A program made the position numbers and the translations under genes. Below are positions 8,024 to 14,502 of a stretch of 28,158 nucleotides of DNA, one piece after another. The DNA comes from a virus. The notes beneath the pieces are model-generated. The model was not told where the DNA came from. It saw only the letters and a program-made list of their open reading frames with translations, and made no database searches. The stretch is from the IMG/VR virus record IMGVR_UViG_3300031553_000511, positions 1 to 28,158 of that record. The stretch is one strand, 5' to 3'. Every line of letters starts with the position of its first letter. Position 1 is the stretch's first letter.

Positions 8024-8786
8024 CCCGCCGGTACATTTCCTCCTCTCCAGCACGAATTATTCCGCGTGTCCTTGTAGGCGTCTCAGAAACAGCAGCATTG
8101 TATTCTTCAACGCTGGATGTAGCAGCGTTCATACTACTTGCAAAACTCCACATGGCAACCGCCGCCGCAGCAATAACTGCTAAGCCAACACCTGTCAAAG
8201 CCAGAAAAGTCGCGTAGCTGATGTTCAAAGCGTTCTGGGCAGCTGTGGCAACCCAGCTGGCTGCTGCATGAATCTTATGCGCTACGGCTGAGGCTATGCT
8301 TGCTGAAGCGTTAGCCGACTGAACTGTTGTGTTCACGGCTGTTGCAGCCGTATGGCCTGCTGTGATTGTTGTTAAATAGGATTTGAGGCGGATCCACGTG
8401 GAAGTAATCGTTATGATACTGAGTATTGTCCTGGCCCATTTCGCACTTTCCTTATCCACTATGCCTAAGTCTCCTGCGAGGCTGATTACTGCAGTGCTCA
8501 AACCAGCAAACGTCGTTAATGTTGATGCTACGGTTCTGATGCTAACGGTTGTGCTTTCAGCCTTCGTTTTCAAGTCTTCCATACCACTCGCTGCCTCACG
8601 TGCTTGACTACCCATTTCACCCATGCCAGCAGCAGTTTCCCGAGAAGCACCAGCCAATTCATTAAAGCCTGCAGCAGAGGCTCTAACGCCTTCACCCATC
8701 CTTGCGGCGTCAGCTGCAACCTTGATAAATTCAGCACTTGCCTCATTGTGAACTGTTATGGGTATGGCTAACCCTTGAAAACTCAT
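8013..8786 (-). CDS. Short tape measure protein
   Basis: The 257-residue protein is alanine/serine/threonine-rich and largely helical. An N-terminal coiled-coil-like part (FIKVAADAARMGEGVRASA) leads to hydrophobic segments (about 85-108, 115-130 and 205-228, the last LALTGVGLAVIAAAAVAMW). That pattern, and its place between the tail chaperone/gp10 gene and the hub, is typical of tape measure proteins, which span the tail lumen and set its length. At the usual 1.5 angstrom per residue the tail would be only about 39 nm. The ATG shares ATGA with the upstream stop and follows GGAGG at good spacing. It lacks lysozyme or peptidase domains. Confidence 0.75.
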   Translation of the reverse strand: MSFQGLAIPITVHNEASAEFIKVAADAARMGEGVRASAAGFNELAGASRETAAGMGEMGSQAREAASGMEDLKTKAESTTVSIRTVASTLTTFAGLSTAVISLAGDLGIVDKESAKWARTILSIITITSTWIRLKSYLTTITAGHTAATAVNTTVQSANASASIASAVAHKIHAAASWVATAAQNALNISYATFLALTGVGLAVIAAAAVAMWSFASSMNAATSSVEEYNAAVSETPTRTRGIIRAGEEEMYRRGVE

Positions 8787-9151
8787 AAGCCAGCCTCCGC
8801 TTTAGCCGCGTCCAAAGCATCAAGAATAATCTGTTCAAGACGCGGTAAATGCTGTTGAATAGCAGGATAAAGATAAGGCTGCGCCCTCATGCGACGTGTT
8901 CCAAACTCAACGAAGAGTCCATAGGTCGCCTCTGCACCGATTTCAGCAACCCACTCGCTAATCTTCGCATAAATTGTACTTCGTAGATATCCGGTTCTAA
9001 CGGGCACAAGTTGACGGGCCAGGGCTTTGACGTCAGCAGCCCAACTAAGTAACTGCCTATGCACCTGACGTTGCATTGCAGAATCAAAATTACGCATCGC
9101 CCTTTGAAACTCTTCAATACCTTTTACGTAACAACTTATTTCAATACTCAA
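8783..9151 (-). CDS. HK97 gp10-like tail component
   Basis: The 122 residues match the HK97-gp10 family in pattern: an N-terminal strand-helix (YVKGIEEFQRAMRNF), a helix with ARQLVPVRTGYLRSTI (residues about 46-60), then a core of EIGAEATYGLFVEFGTRRM followed by PYLYPAI (about 71-97). These proteins act at the head-tail joint or in tail completion. The start is TTG, which overlaps the stop of the frameshifted chaperone product as TTGA. Its position after the chaperone and before the tape measure is unusual, since gp10-like genes normally sit between the head-closure and tail-tube genes. Confidence 0.85.
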   Translation of the reverse strand: MSIEISCYVKGIEEFQRAMRNFDSAMQRQVHRQLLSWAADVKALARQLVPVRTGYLRSTIYAKISEWVAEIGAEATYGLFVEFGTRRMRAQPYLYPAIQQHLPRLEQIILDALDAAKAEAGL

Positions 9152-9677
9152 CGCTTTCGTGCCTCCCGCTTAGCTTTATCAATCTCCTCTTGCGTCTGCC
9201 GGTCAATCTCCTTCATTATCACGATGAATTCTTGGATCGTTTTCGCTGGCTGCCTTCTGAGCTGCGTTGGGCTCCAACCGAACTCTTTGCAGAGCCTGTA
9301 CTCCGTGACTTTTGGGTTAGGCTTCTCTCTTCGGATTGCTCTGACAAAAAACGCGCTTCTTGAACCGTTAAGCCGTTAAGTTTGTTTGCGATCTTACTGA
9401 ACAGTTCACCTAAGCCTACGGGTATGCCGTCTTCCTCGCTTAGCAGCTTCTCAAGTGTGACGGGTTTGTTTTCTGGCTGCTCCTTTAGTGAAGCCCAAAT
9501 CGTTTCTGCTTGAATGGCAACGTAATCGCTGCTTTGAATTTGCCCGGTTACTTGGCTATATTTTGTCTGACGCTGAATGATTCGGCTACGCTTAGCCCAG
9601 GTGATCTCCTCGAAAACATAGCGACCGGCATATTCTTCGCCGAAGCGGTTGTCAAGCTCTATTTTCTCTGTTCGCAT
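9148..9677 (-). CDS. Tail assembly chaperone G-T fusion made by -1 frameshift
   Basis: Reading from the ATG at 9677 and slipping back one base at T TTT TTG (9345-9351) gives one 176-residue product. The new frame continues as VRAIRREKPNPKVTEYRL, then a helical T-like domain (LCKEFGWSPTQLRRQPAKT, then EFIVIMKEIDRQTQEE) and ends at a TGA that overlaps the TTG of the next gene. The reading after the slip is protein-like, whereas the unshifted frame turns into Ser/Arg/Lys-rich, low-quality sequence. Siphoviruses make such G and G-T proteins between tail tube and tape measure genes to chaperone the tape measure, and this gene sits in exactly that place. No start codon opens the second frame, so frameshifting is required unless the T run is an assembly error. 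Confidence 0.75.
9219..9677 (-). CDS. Tail assembly chaperone, unshifted G-like product
   Basis: The unshifted 152-residue frame starts MRTEKIELDNRFGEEYAG with a GAGATGAT ribosome site. Its first 110 residues (IPVGLGELFSKIANKLNG near the end) are shared with the fusion product. The last 43 residues have little structure, so the product may be functional mainly through its N-terminal domain. A long unshifted tail after the slip site is atypical, because lambda-type G frames end soon after it. Confidence 0.6.
   Translation of the reverse strand: MRTEKIELDNRFGEEYAGRYVFEEITWAKRSRIIQRQTKYSQVTGQIQSSDYVAIQAETIWASLKEQPENKPVTLEKLLSEEDGIPVGLGELFSKIANKLNGLTVQEARFLSEQSEERSLTQKSRSTGSAKSSVGAQRSSEGSQRKRSKNSS
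9345..9351 (-). promoter_or_regulatory. Slippery heptamer T TTT TTG for -1 ribosomal frameshift
   Basis: In the unshifted frame the bases read CGT TTT TTG, an X XXY YYZ heptamer. The alternative frame is open from a TAA about 27 bases upstream through to 9148, so the slip must occur in this short upstream interval or just after it, and this is the only good slippery site I see there. No strong downstream hairpin was evident by eye. Confidence 0.65.
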
Positions 9678-9873
9678 TATTTATCATCTCCATAACAGCT
9701 ATCCGATTTTTAATCGCCGTGTTGATGTCGTCAAGTATCATGTCCTGCATCCACTTAGGCATCTTGAGAATGCGTTTTCCAAGCTTTTCCCACATCTGCA
9801 TCCACTTTCTTCTTAGAGCAGTTTCTCGCCCCCAATTTTGCAAAACTTTGACTTTAACAGCCACGTTAACCAC
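9652..9873 (-). CDS. Small basic tail-module protein, unknown
   Basis: The 73 residues are basic and tryptophan/methionine-rich: VKVLQNWGRETALRRKW followed by an amphipathic helix with KMPKWMQDMILDDIN. I do not recognise a family. It starts at GTG, overlapping the Ig-like gene's stop by 8 bases, and overlaps the chaperone start by 26 bases, so it is embedded in a coupled operon between tail tube and chaperone. The tight overlaps on both sides and good codon pattern argue it is real. A tail-assembly accessory role is only positional inference. Confidence 0.55.
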   Translation of the reverse strand: MVNVAVKVKVLQNWGRETALRRKWMQMWEKLGKRILKMPKWMQDMILDDINTAIKNRIAVMEMINNANRENRA

Positions 9874-10312
9874 TTCCTATAATCACGATCGTAAAACTGA
9901 AGGAGCTGATGCCTACTGTTGCTGGATCCACATTGAGAACTAAAGTTACTGGAATAGAGCCGTCAACAGGGATCTCGCTTCCATCGTAATCCCAAGAGAG
10001 GCTTACGAAAGACGAAGCGTTTACAGGGCTCCAATCTTCCGCGTACATCGTTAAAGTTATGGGAACATTGCTTTCGTTTTTGATGTATGCATCAAAGGCT
10101 GCCGTGTCTCCAGGCTCAACCACGCCCCAATCAATCTGTATAACTGAAACTGTGCAAACAGGATCTTCGTAAACGCCTACTCCGACAGTTTTCAGCGTAG
10201 CGATGCTTGGAATACGCCTTGTCCAATGCATAACAGCAAACGTTAGCGCTGAACCAGCAACAAAGGCAACAACAGCTGCCAACGCAACAATGCGAACAAA
10301 ACTCTGTTTCAC
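9866..10312 (-). CDS. Membrane-anchored Ig-like beta-sandwich protein
   Basis: After KQSFVRIV there is one hydrophobic helix (ALAAVVAFVAGSALTFAV), a signal anchor, then an extracytoplasmic beta-sandwich with a CSVxxIDWGxxEPG-like strand pattern (here VSVIQIDWGVVEPGDTAAF), NESNVPITLTMYAEDW and ISSFSFTIVII at the end. Such anchored domains are common in surface proteins of uncultured Thermoproteota such as Bathyarchaeia; I infer that from family memory. A viral tail operon is an odd place for a membrane-anchored protein. It may be a surface receptor blocker, an exclusion factor, or a virion protein whose anchor is removed. I prefer the GTG at 10312 (GAGGTG six bases upstream); a GTG at 10321 is also possible. 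Confidence 0.6.
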   Translation of the reverse strand: MKQSFVRIVALAAVVAFVAGSALTFAVMHWTRRIPSIATLKTVGVGVYEDPVCTVSVIQIDWGVVEPGDTAAFDAYIKNESNVPITLTMYAEDWSPVNASSFVSLSWDYDGSEIPVDGSIPVTLVLNVDPATVGISSFSFTIVIIGSG

Positions 10313-10322
10313 CAAGAACACC

Positions 10323-11207
10323 TCAGCTTATGAAGAGGTCTCTCGCAACAAAAGGAGCTTTGAGACTCACAAGATCCTCAATGCCTGAGGGCGTAGCAAC
10401 GTTTTGCCACTTACAGTACTTGAATAATGCAGTGTGCTCACCATTTGCTGGATTATCGCCAAGCCGGAAGGACAAGCTGAACTCACTGTCATTTATTACG
10501 TCATCAAACTCTGTTTTGCTTTCAAACTCGAGTAGAAGTTCGCCGAAAATGTTGCGGTGACGTTCTCGCAAATATTTGAGGAGATGCCCGTTTGAATTTT
10601 GGATAACAGGGACAGCCTTCAAATTGTTTTCAACATTGAATTTCCAATCCGTCACTGTGCTAACCGCTACCAAGTTTCCGCCGTCCGCATCGCCTTTTTT
10701 CACGTAGCTTTCATTATAGGGAACGGCACCAGCATAGTCTCCGTAGGTGGCTCCAGTGATCTTCGCCGTGCCCAGAGCAACGTCTTTGCCGATGAGATCA
10801 ACTGTTCCTTTTATCACGTCTTCAATGCTGCATGACATGCTTAACTTGTCAATTCGGCAGCCCGTGTATAGAAAACTGATGATGTCTGTAGCACTTACCC
10901 ACAAGCCCTTGTAATACAAGACTTGAATGCTCAAGCTGTTTAGTGTTTGAGCATGTTGAATGAAACTTATAGGCGATTCACTGCTTAGGCAATCGCTAAT
11001 TTTCAACGTCACCCTTCGCAATCCTTTACTAATGCTTTGCAGGTCCCGTGAACCAACACCTCTAACCTTGATCAACTGAGGATCCAAGAGGGGCTCCACG
11101 TTTTGAGTGTTAATGCCAAGCATCGAAGGAGTTTCAGGCGTTTCTCCATAGTTTACTTCTTGCACAAAATAGGCGCGGCATTCATGCGTTCCATACGTTT
11201 CAACCAT
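10323..11207 (-). CDS. Major tail tube protein
   Basis: The 294-residue protein has the features of phage tail-tube proteins: an N-terminal region describing the subunit start (CRAYFVQEVNYGETPETP), a mid-protein motif of GCRIDKLSMSCSIEDVIKG (about 116-134) followed by TVDLIGKDVALGT, and a C-terminal FELLLEFESKTEFDDVI-like part. That strand, specified as 'cleft then core', is the hallmark tail-tube signature. It is followed by the chaperone and tape measure genes and preceded by the probable terminator, the standard siphovirus order. The ATG has a strong AGGAGG site. No contractile sheath gene is seen, so the tail is probably non-contractile. Confidence 0.85.
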   Translation of the reverse strand: MVETYGTHECRAYFVQEVNYGETPETPSMLGINTQNVEPLLDPQLIKVRGVGSRDLQSISKGLRRVTLKISDCLSSESPISFIQHAQTLNSLSIQVLYYKGLWVSATDIISFLYTGCRIDKLSMSCSIEDVIKGTVDLIGKDVALGTAKITGATYGDYAGAVPYNESYVKKGDADGGNLVAVSTVTDWKFNVENNLKAVPVIQNSNGHLLKYLRERHRNIFGELLLEFESKTEFDDVINDSEFSLSFRLGDNPANGEHTALFKYCKWQNVATPSGIEDLVSLKAPFVARDLFIS

Positions 11208-11213
11208 TTTTTT

Positions 11214-12170
11214 CTATCCTCCTAACACTTTTTCAAACATCCATGTTTTGACTATGAACTCGGTGCGCCACAAAAACGGTTTAACCCGCACCTGATCTAA
11301 ATCCCGAAAACCCACAACATCACAATAAGTAATTCCGTTAATTGTTACTGTGCAACTTACATAGTCGCAGTAAATCGTTGCTGGGCCTTCACCTTCAGCC
11401 CCGTAAGTGGTTTCCGCGAGAAGGAAAATATACCCGTTTTCATTGATGTACCTTGTCAAGTTCGAAGTTAATGTGATAGTGATTATTTCATCTTCTCCAG
11501 CCGACCCGCTTGCAGACTTGTCCCATGAGGAAGTGGCATCATTCCAGGCTCTTATTACAACACCATTATCAGTGGGAGTAGTGCCGTAACCCTCAAAACT
11601 TAAAACAATTTTTTTAACAGTCTGCTCACGAGATTCAATTTTGAAACGAAACAGCATCATAGCATACTTCGGCGGGTCATCATGTGAATAACTATAACGG
11701 TTATCGTCGCTGTACCAGAGCTTTTCATAATCCGCTGCAGCTAATTCGTTCCATTCAGGCGCTGTCGGAGGCAACAGGCACATTATTGATTTCCCATAAT
11801 AAGCCTTGTGCGGGTCGCCGCTTGGATAGCCTAAACCAGTAAAATCGTAACCCGTAACATTAGGCACAGTTCTCTTCTCTCGAATAATACGGTTAATCTC
11901 CTCACGAAGTTTCTCACGAACATCCCTATCTCTGGACCAACCATTCACTTTCAGAAAGCTTAGACGTCTACGATTAATCCCGTTAAGAGTCAACTTTTGG
12001 TCCTCAGCACGTTGAAGACCCACAGTTACTTGCGCATCATAATTCTTCAAAAGCTCTTGATCATACCATTCTTTGCTACAATAAACACTTGCTAAGCCAC
12101 CGTCATCTTGCACGAGATGCATATTTTGGCTTAGAAGCCGAACAACCGTAGTCACTGGATCCTCAAACAT
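11214..12170 (-). CDS. Probable tail terminator / neck protein with inserted beta-sandwich domain
   Basis: The first about 105 residues (FEDPVTTVVRLLSQNM; VTVGLQRAEDQKLTLNGINRRR; a helix REKLREEINRIIREKR) and the last about 40 (VVGFRDLDQVRVKPFLWRTEF) look like one alpha/beta tail-terminator-type fold. Between them sits a beta-rich insertion of roughly 170 residues (about 107-278) including YAMMLFRFKIESREQTVKK, VVIRAWNDATSSWD and YCDYVSCTVTI, resembling a carbohydrate-binding or adhesion sandwich. Its stop to the downstream tail-tube gene leaves 6 bases, and its ATG overlaps the closure gene's stop by one base. Position between head-closure and tail tube supports the terminator assignment; the insertion's ligand is unknown. 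Confidence 0.65.
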   Translation of the reverse strand: MFEDPVTTVVRLLSQNMHLVQDDGGLASVYCSKEWYDQELLKNYDAQVTVGLQRAEDQKLTLNGINRRRLSFLKVNGWSRDRDVREKLREEINRIIREKRTVPNVTGYDFTGLGYPSGDPHKAYYGKSIMCLLPPTAPEWNELAAADYEKLWYSDDNRYSYSHDDPPKYAMMLFRFKIESREQTVKKIVLSFEGYGTTPTDNGVVIRAWNDATSSWDKSASGSAGEDEIITITLTSNLTRYINENGYIFLLAETTYGAEGEGPATIYCDYVSCTVTINGITYCDVVGFRDLDQVRVKPFLWRTEFIVKTWMFEKVLGG

Positions 12171-13552
12171 TAGCTAACAAGCCTCCTACACAAAGCAGCG
12201 TAATATTGAGGTTCACCTTTGAAACGGAACACTTGAGGCGAGCCCACTTCGTAGTATACACCATTACGCATGATCTTGTCATGATGCCTGATTGGAATCA
12301 GAGTGTAAACCTTAACAAAATCAGTCACCATAAAGCCTGGCTCGATAACAACTTCATCGGGCAACGCAAGCCTAACAACAGCCTTAATCGTTATGCCTTC
12401 CCCATAAGAAACAGTCTCGCCAGATTGAACGATGCTGTAAAGCGTAACGTTTTCGGCGCCAGCATTCAAAACAGGAGTAAAAAGCGTCTTCACAGCCTTA
12501 TACCGCAAAAGCAAAAGACCCAGCCACGAAACCGTGATAATCGACTGCTTATTTTCAACATAGCTCCAATCAAAGAATTTAACGCCCCAAAACATGAACT
12601 CTTCGTAATGCAAGTTCACGATTTGCGCGCTTAACTCAAGACTTGGCTTATCCTTAACTGCTCGAACATCATGCAGAATACCGCTTGTCACACAATCATA
12701 ATAGTCGCAGGCAGACTTGCGTTTCAGAACATCAATGTAGCCAGCCCAACAAATGCTCGAGTTATATCTTGGATAATCAGCACTAGCAGCAATCGTGTTG
12801 ATGAGCTCGTAAACTTTTTCACAGCTTAAACTCCAACCTTCATAATCATACAAGCCGAGCAAAGCATAAGCAATGCAATCATCGTAAATCTCATTCTGAG
12901 ACAAGCCAACACGATGCCACGAAGAGTCAGAAGGATCATAATAAAGCCACAATTTCTCAAAGCCAGCGCGGAGGAAATCTACAGCAGTTTCCATCATCAG
13001 TTCATATTGACTCTTCGCATCTGAGTCATAGCTGCATAGCATCTTGAGACCGATAAGCCCATAGAGACATTCCACATCCATCTTAAGGTCCCAAACATCG
13101 TTAATATCCACAAACCTAGCAAATCCTCCATGGGCCTGTTTGTCCTGCATAGTCTTCAGAAAAGTTTTCCCCGCAAGCACAGCAGCATCCAAATAGTCAC
13201 TGTCACTTGTCAGCTCATACGCTTTCAAAAGCGAAGGAATCACTCGACACGCATCAATGCTATAATAAAAAGTGCTGGTTTCGTTGCTCTTGAAACCGCC
13301 ATAAGCATCCTTCGCGTTATTCACGCACTGCTGAGTTAAAATCCAATCAGCCAACGAGACAATCTTGTTATAGATATCCGTTTGCTTACTTGGGAACTTT
13401 CCACTATTGTAGGCTTCATAAAGAAAATCTATACTGAAAGAGGCAGCTGCAACACCACGCCCAAACGTTAGATCCACACCAGTTCCGGGAATGTAATAGA
13501 AATACGGTGCATAGTCAAGGATAAACTGCAAATAAGCCTCGAGCGCCGCCAC
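12170..13552 (-). CDS. Head-closure protein fused to an alpha/alpha-toroid (glycosidase-like) domain
   Basis: Residues 1-355 are almost entirely paired helices with small turns (IYNKIVSLADWILTQQ; DYLDAAVLAGKTFLKTMQD; GLIGLKMLCSYDSDAKS), including YGGF (84-87) and HGGF (141-144) hairpin motifs. This is the look of an alpha/alpha toroid as in six-hairpin glycosidases, polysaccharide lyases or cyclases. Residues about 365-460 are a head-closure fold: an antiparallel strand set ending VYTLIPIRHHDKIM, GVYYEVGSPQ and YYAALCRRL, like SPP1 gp16 or the HK97 connector. A GTG start follows GGAG at eight bases and abuts the adaptor gene. I see no certain catalytic residues, so enzyme activity or sugar binding is unproven. 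A virion collar decoration is my inference. Confidence 0.7.
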   Translation of the reverse strand: MAALEAYLQFILDYAPYFYYIPGTGVDLTFGRGVAAASFSIDFLYEAYNSGKFPSKQTDIYNKIVSLADWILTQQCVNNAKDAYGGFKSNETSTFYYSIDACRVIPSLLKAYELTSDSDYLDAAVLAGKTFLKTMQDKQAHGGFARFVDINDVWDLKMDVECLYGLIGLKMLCSYDSDAKSQYELMMETAVDFLRAGFEKLWLYYDPSDSSWHRVGLSQNEIYDDCIAYALLGLYDYEGWSLSCEKVYELINTIAASADYPRYNSSICWAGYIDVLKRKSACDYYDCVTSGILHDVRAVKDKPSLELSAQIVNLHYEEFMFWGVKFFDWSYVENKQSIITVSWLGLLLLRYKAVKTLFTPVLNAGAENVTLYSIVQSGETVSYGEGITIKAVVRLALPDEVVIEPGFMVTDFVKVYTLIPIRHHDKIMRNGVYYEVGSPQVFRFKGEPQYYAALCRRLVS

Positions 13553-13906
13553 TTAAGCCACTCCCACGTAGGGCTCAGTTAAGTTTTCAATCATCCGGTC
13601 TAATCGACTTGTCAAAATAGAAAGCGGAGGCACCTGGTTTTGAACCTCAACTCGCAAATCGCCTAGACTGAAACTGCGACCAACAGACGAGCCCCCAGTC
13701 ACATAACAAAGACAATACAAAGCCGCTAAAAGCCGAACAGCAGCAGCCTCACCGTCACTGCAATCGCTATAATCAATTGATAAATCAGTTTCAAGACTGA
13801 CCTCTCCTGCAGCCTGGGTCAAAAACGCGGTAACTTTATCGTCAGCTACATCATCAGCTGTAAGATGCATAAGATCCCGGACACTGTCAGGCGTTACAGA
13901 AACCAA
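13553..13906 (-). CDS. Head-tail adaptor (connector, gp6/gp15-like)
   Basis: The 117-residue protein has the helix-rich adaptor pattern: VTPDSVRDLMHLTADDVAD, then DKVTAFLTQAAGEVSLETDL (about 24-43), AAAVRLLAALYCLCYVTGG (about 54-72) and a C-terminal LTSRLDRMIENL helix. These adaptors bind the portal ring. It begins with TTG behind a GAGG eight bases upstream and is the first gene of the neck/tail operon, with a candidate promoter and repeat array directly upstream. Confidence 0.8.
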   Translation of the reverse strand: MVSVTPDSVRDLMHLTADDVADDKVTAFLTQAAGEVSLETDLSIDYSDCSDGEAAAVRLLAALYCLCYVTGGSSVGRSFSLGDLRVEVQNQVPPLSILTSRLDRMIENLTEPYVGVA

Positions 13907-13953
13907 AGGTTAAGCCTCATTACCTATAGCTAATATTAAGATACGTGAAAAGA

Positions 13954-13963
13954 GAAATTTAAG
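13954..13963 (-). promoter_or_regulatory. Candidate TATA box for the neck/tail operon
   Basis: Minus-strand GCTTAAATTTC is centred about 53 bases upstream of the adaptor TTG, so transcription would start about 27 bases before the start codon and leave room for the GAGG site. An alternative AT-rich box at 13930-13940 would place the start too close to the ribosome site. Weak match, based on spacing. Confidence 0.3.
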
Positions 13964-13984
13964 CAATTTTACGGAAAAAACGAC

Positions 13985-14052
13985 ACGAGAAAAGACATAC
14001 GGCGAAATAATGACGAAAAATTACTTATTATTAAATAATAACGAGAAATTAC
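13985..14052 (-). repeat. Three direct repeats with 28-base period (operator/iteron-like array)
   Basis: On the plus strand the cores are ACGAGAAAAGAC (13985-13996), ACGAAAAATTAC (14013-14024) and ACGAGAAATTAC (14041-14052), each exactly 28 bases apart. The last two extend to about 20 bases with two mismatches (14005-14024 and 14033-14052). A 17-base AT palindrome (TTATTA..TAATAA, 14025-14041) lies between them. The array fills the gap between the stop of the winged-helix gene and the start of the tail operon. It suggests cooperative binding of a regulator, plausibly that neighbour, on one DNA face every 2.7 turns. Confidence 0.55.
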
Positions 14053-14316
14053 TCATCTCAACAAGTCAAGCAGTCCTCGAAACTGTTTGAGAAATTTGTT
14101 CCCTTTCAGAGTTGTTTTATATTTTCCGTTGTTTTCTGATAGAAGTTTAGCTTTTAAACATAATCCAAGAACGGCATCGAGCACTTTATAGGAAAGACGA
14201 ACTTCATAGAAGAGGTCGCTTTTCGTTTTTGGTTCTCTGCAACTTTCAAGGATTGAAGCTATAAGGCCATATCTTGTTCTTCCTCTAATCTCTAAAACTG
14301 TTTTTTCTTCAAGCAT
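14053..14316 (-). CDS. Winged-helix regulator, ArnR1-like (HTH_45 type)
   Basis: The 87-residue protein matches the archaeal HTH_45 pattern: a first helix RTRYGLIASILESC (about 12-25), KTKSDLFYEVRLSYKVLDAVL as turn and recognition helix, LLSENNGKYKTTLKGNKFL as wing. I chose the ATG at 14316, behind GGTGAG; an upstream GTG at 14343 would add nine residues. Its own promoter (TATA-like at 14371-14378), a repeat array after its stop and its isolation between structural operons suggest it controls the neck/tail operon. Function is inferred from fold and position. Confidence 0.8.
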   Translation of the reverse strand: MLEEKTVLEIRGRTRYGLIASILESCREPKTKSDLFYEVRLSYKVLDAVLGLCLKAKLLSENNGKYKTTLKGNKFLKQFRGLLDLLR

Positions 14317-14370
14317 AATTATCAGCTCACCCGCAACTTTCACCCTTCTCTATCTGTTTACCATTAAAAA

Positions 14371-14378
14371 ACTTATAG
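14371..14378 (-). promoter_or_regulatory. TATA box of the winged-helix regulator gene
   Basis: Minus-strand CTATAAGT, centred about 59 bases upstream of the chosen ATG, implies a leader of about 33 bases that includes the GGTGAG site. It lies directly downstream of the terminator-like hairpin of the collagen-like gene. Confidence 0.45.
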
Positions 14379-14387
14379 TGAGACTAA

Positions 14388-14422
14388 CAAAACAAAAAAG
14401 GGATTAGAACAACGTGTTCTAA
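14388..14422 (-). terminator. Hairpin plus T-tract after the collagen-like gene (or operator)
   Basis: A perfect inverted repeat TTAGAACA-ACG-TGTTCTAA (14404-14422) is followed, in the minus-strand direction, by TCCCTTTTTTGTTTTG. That is a classic stem plus T-run terminator for the collagen-like gene, 81 bases past its stop. A further TGTTCTA half-site at 14425 and closeness to the next promoter leave the alternative of an operator for the winged-helix protein. Confidence 0.55.
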
Positions 14423-14502
14423 CCTGTTCTACTTTGGGCTCGTTTCGGACGGAACCAGATAGAAAAAAGGGGAAGTTTAACCATGGACTTTGATTATCAC
14501 AT

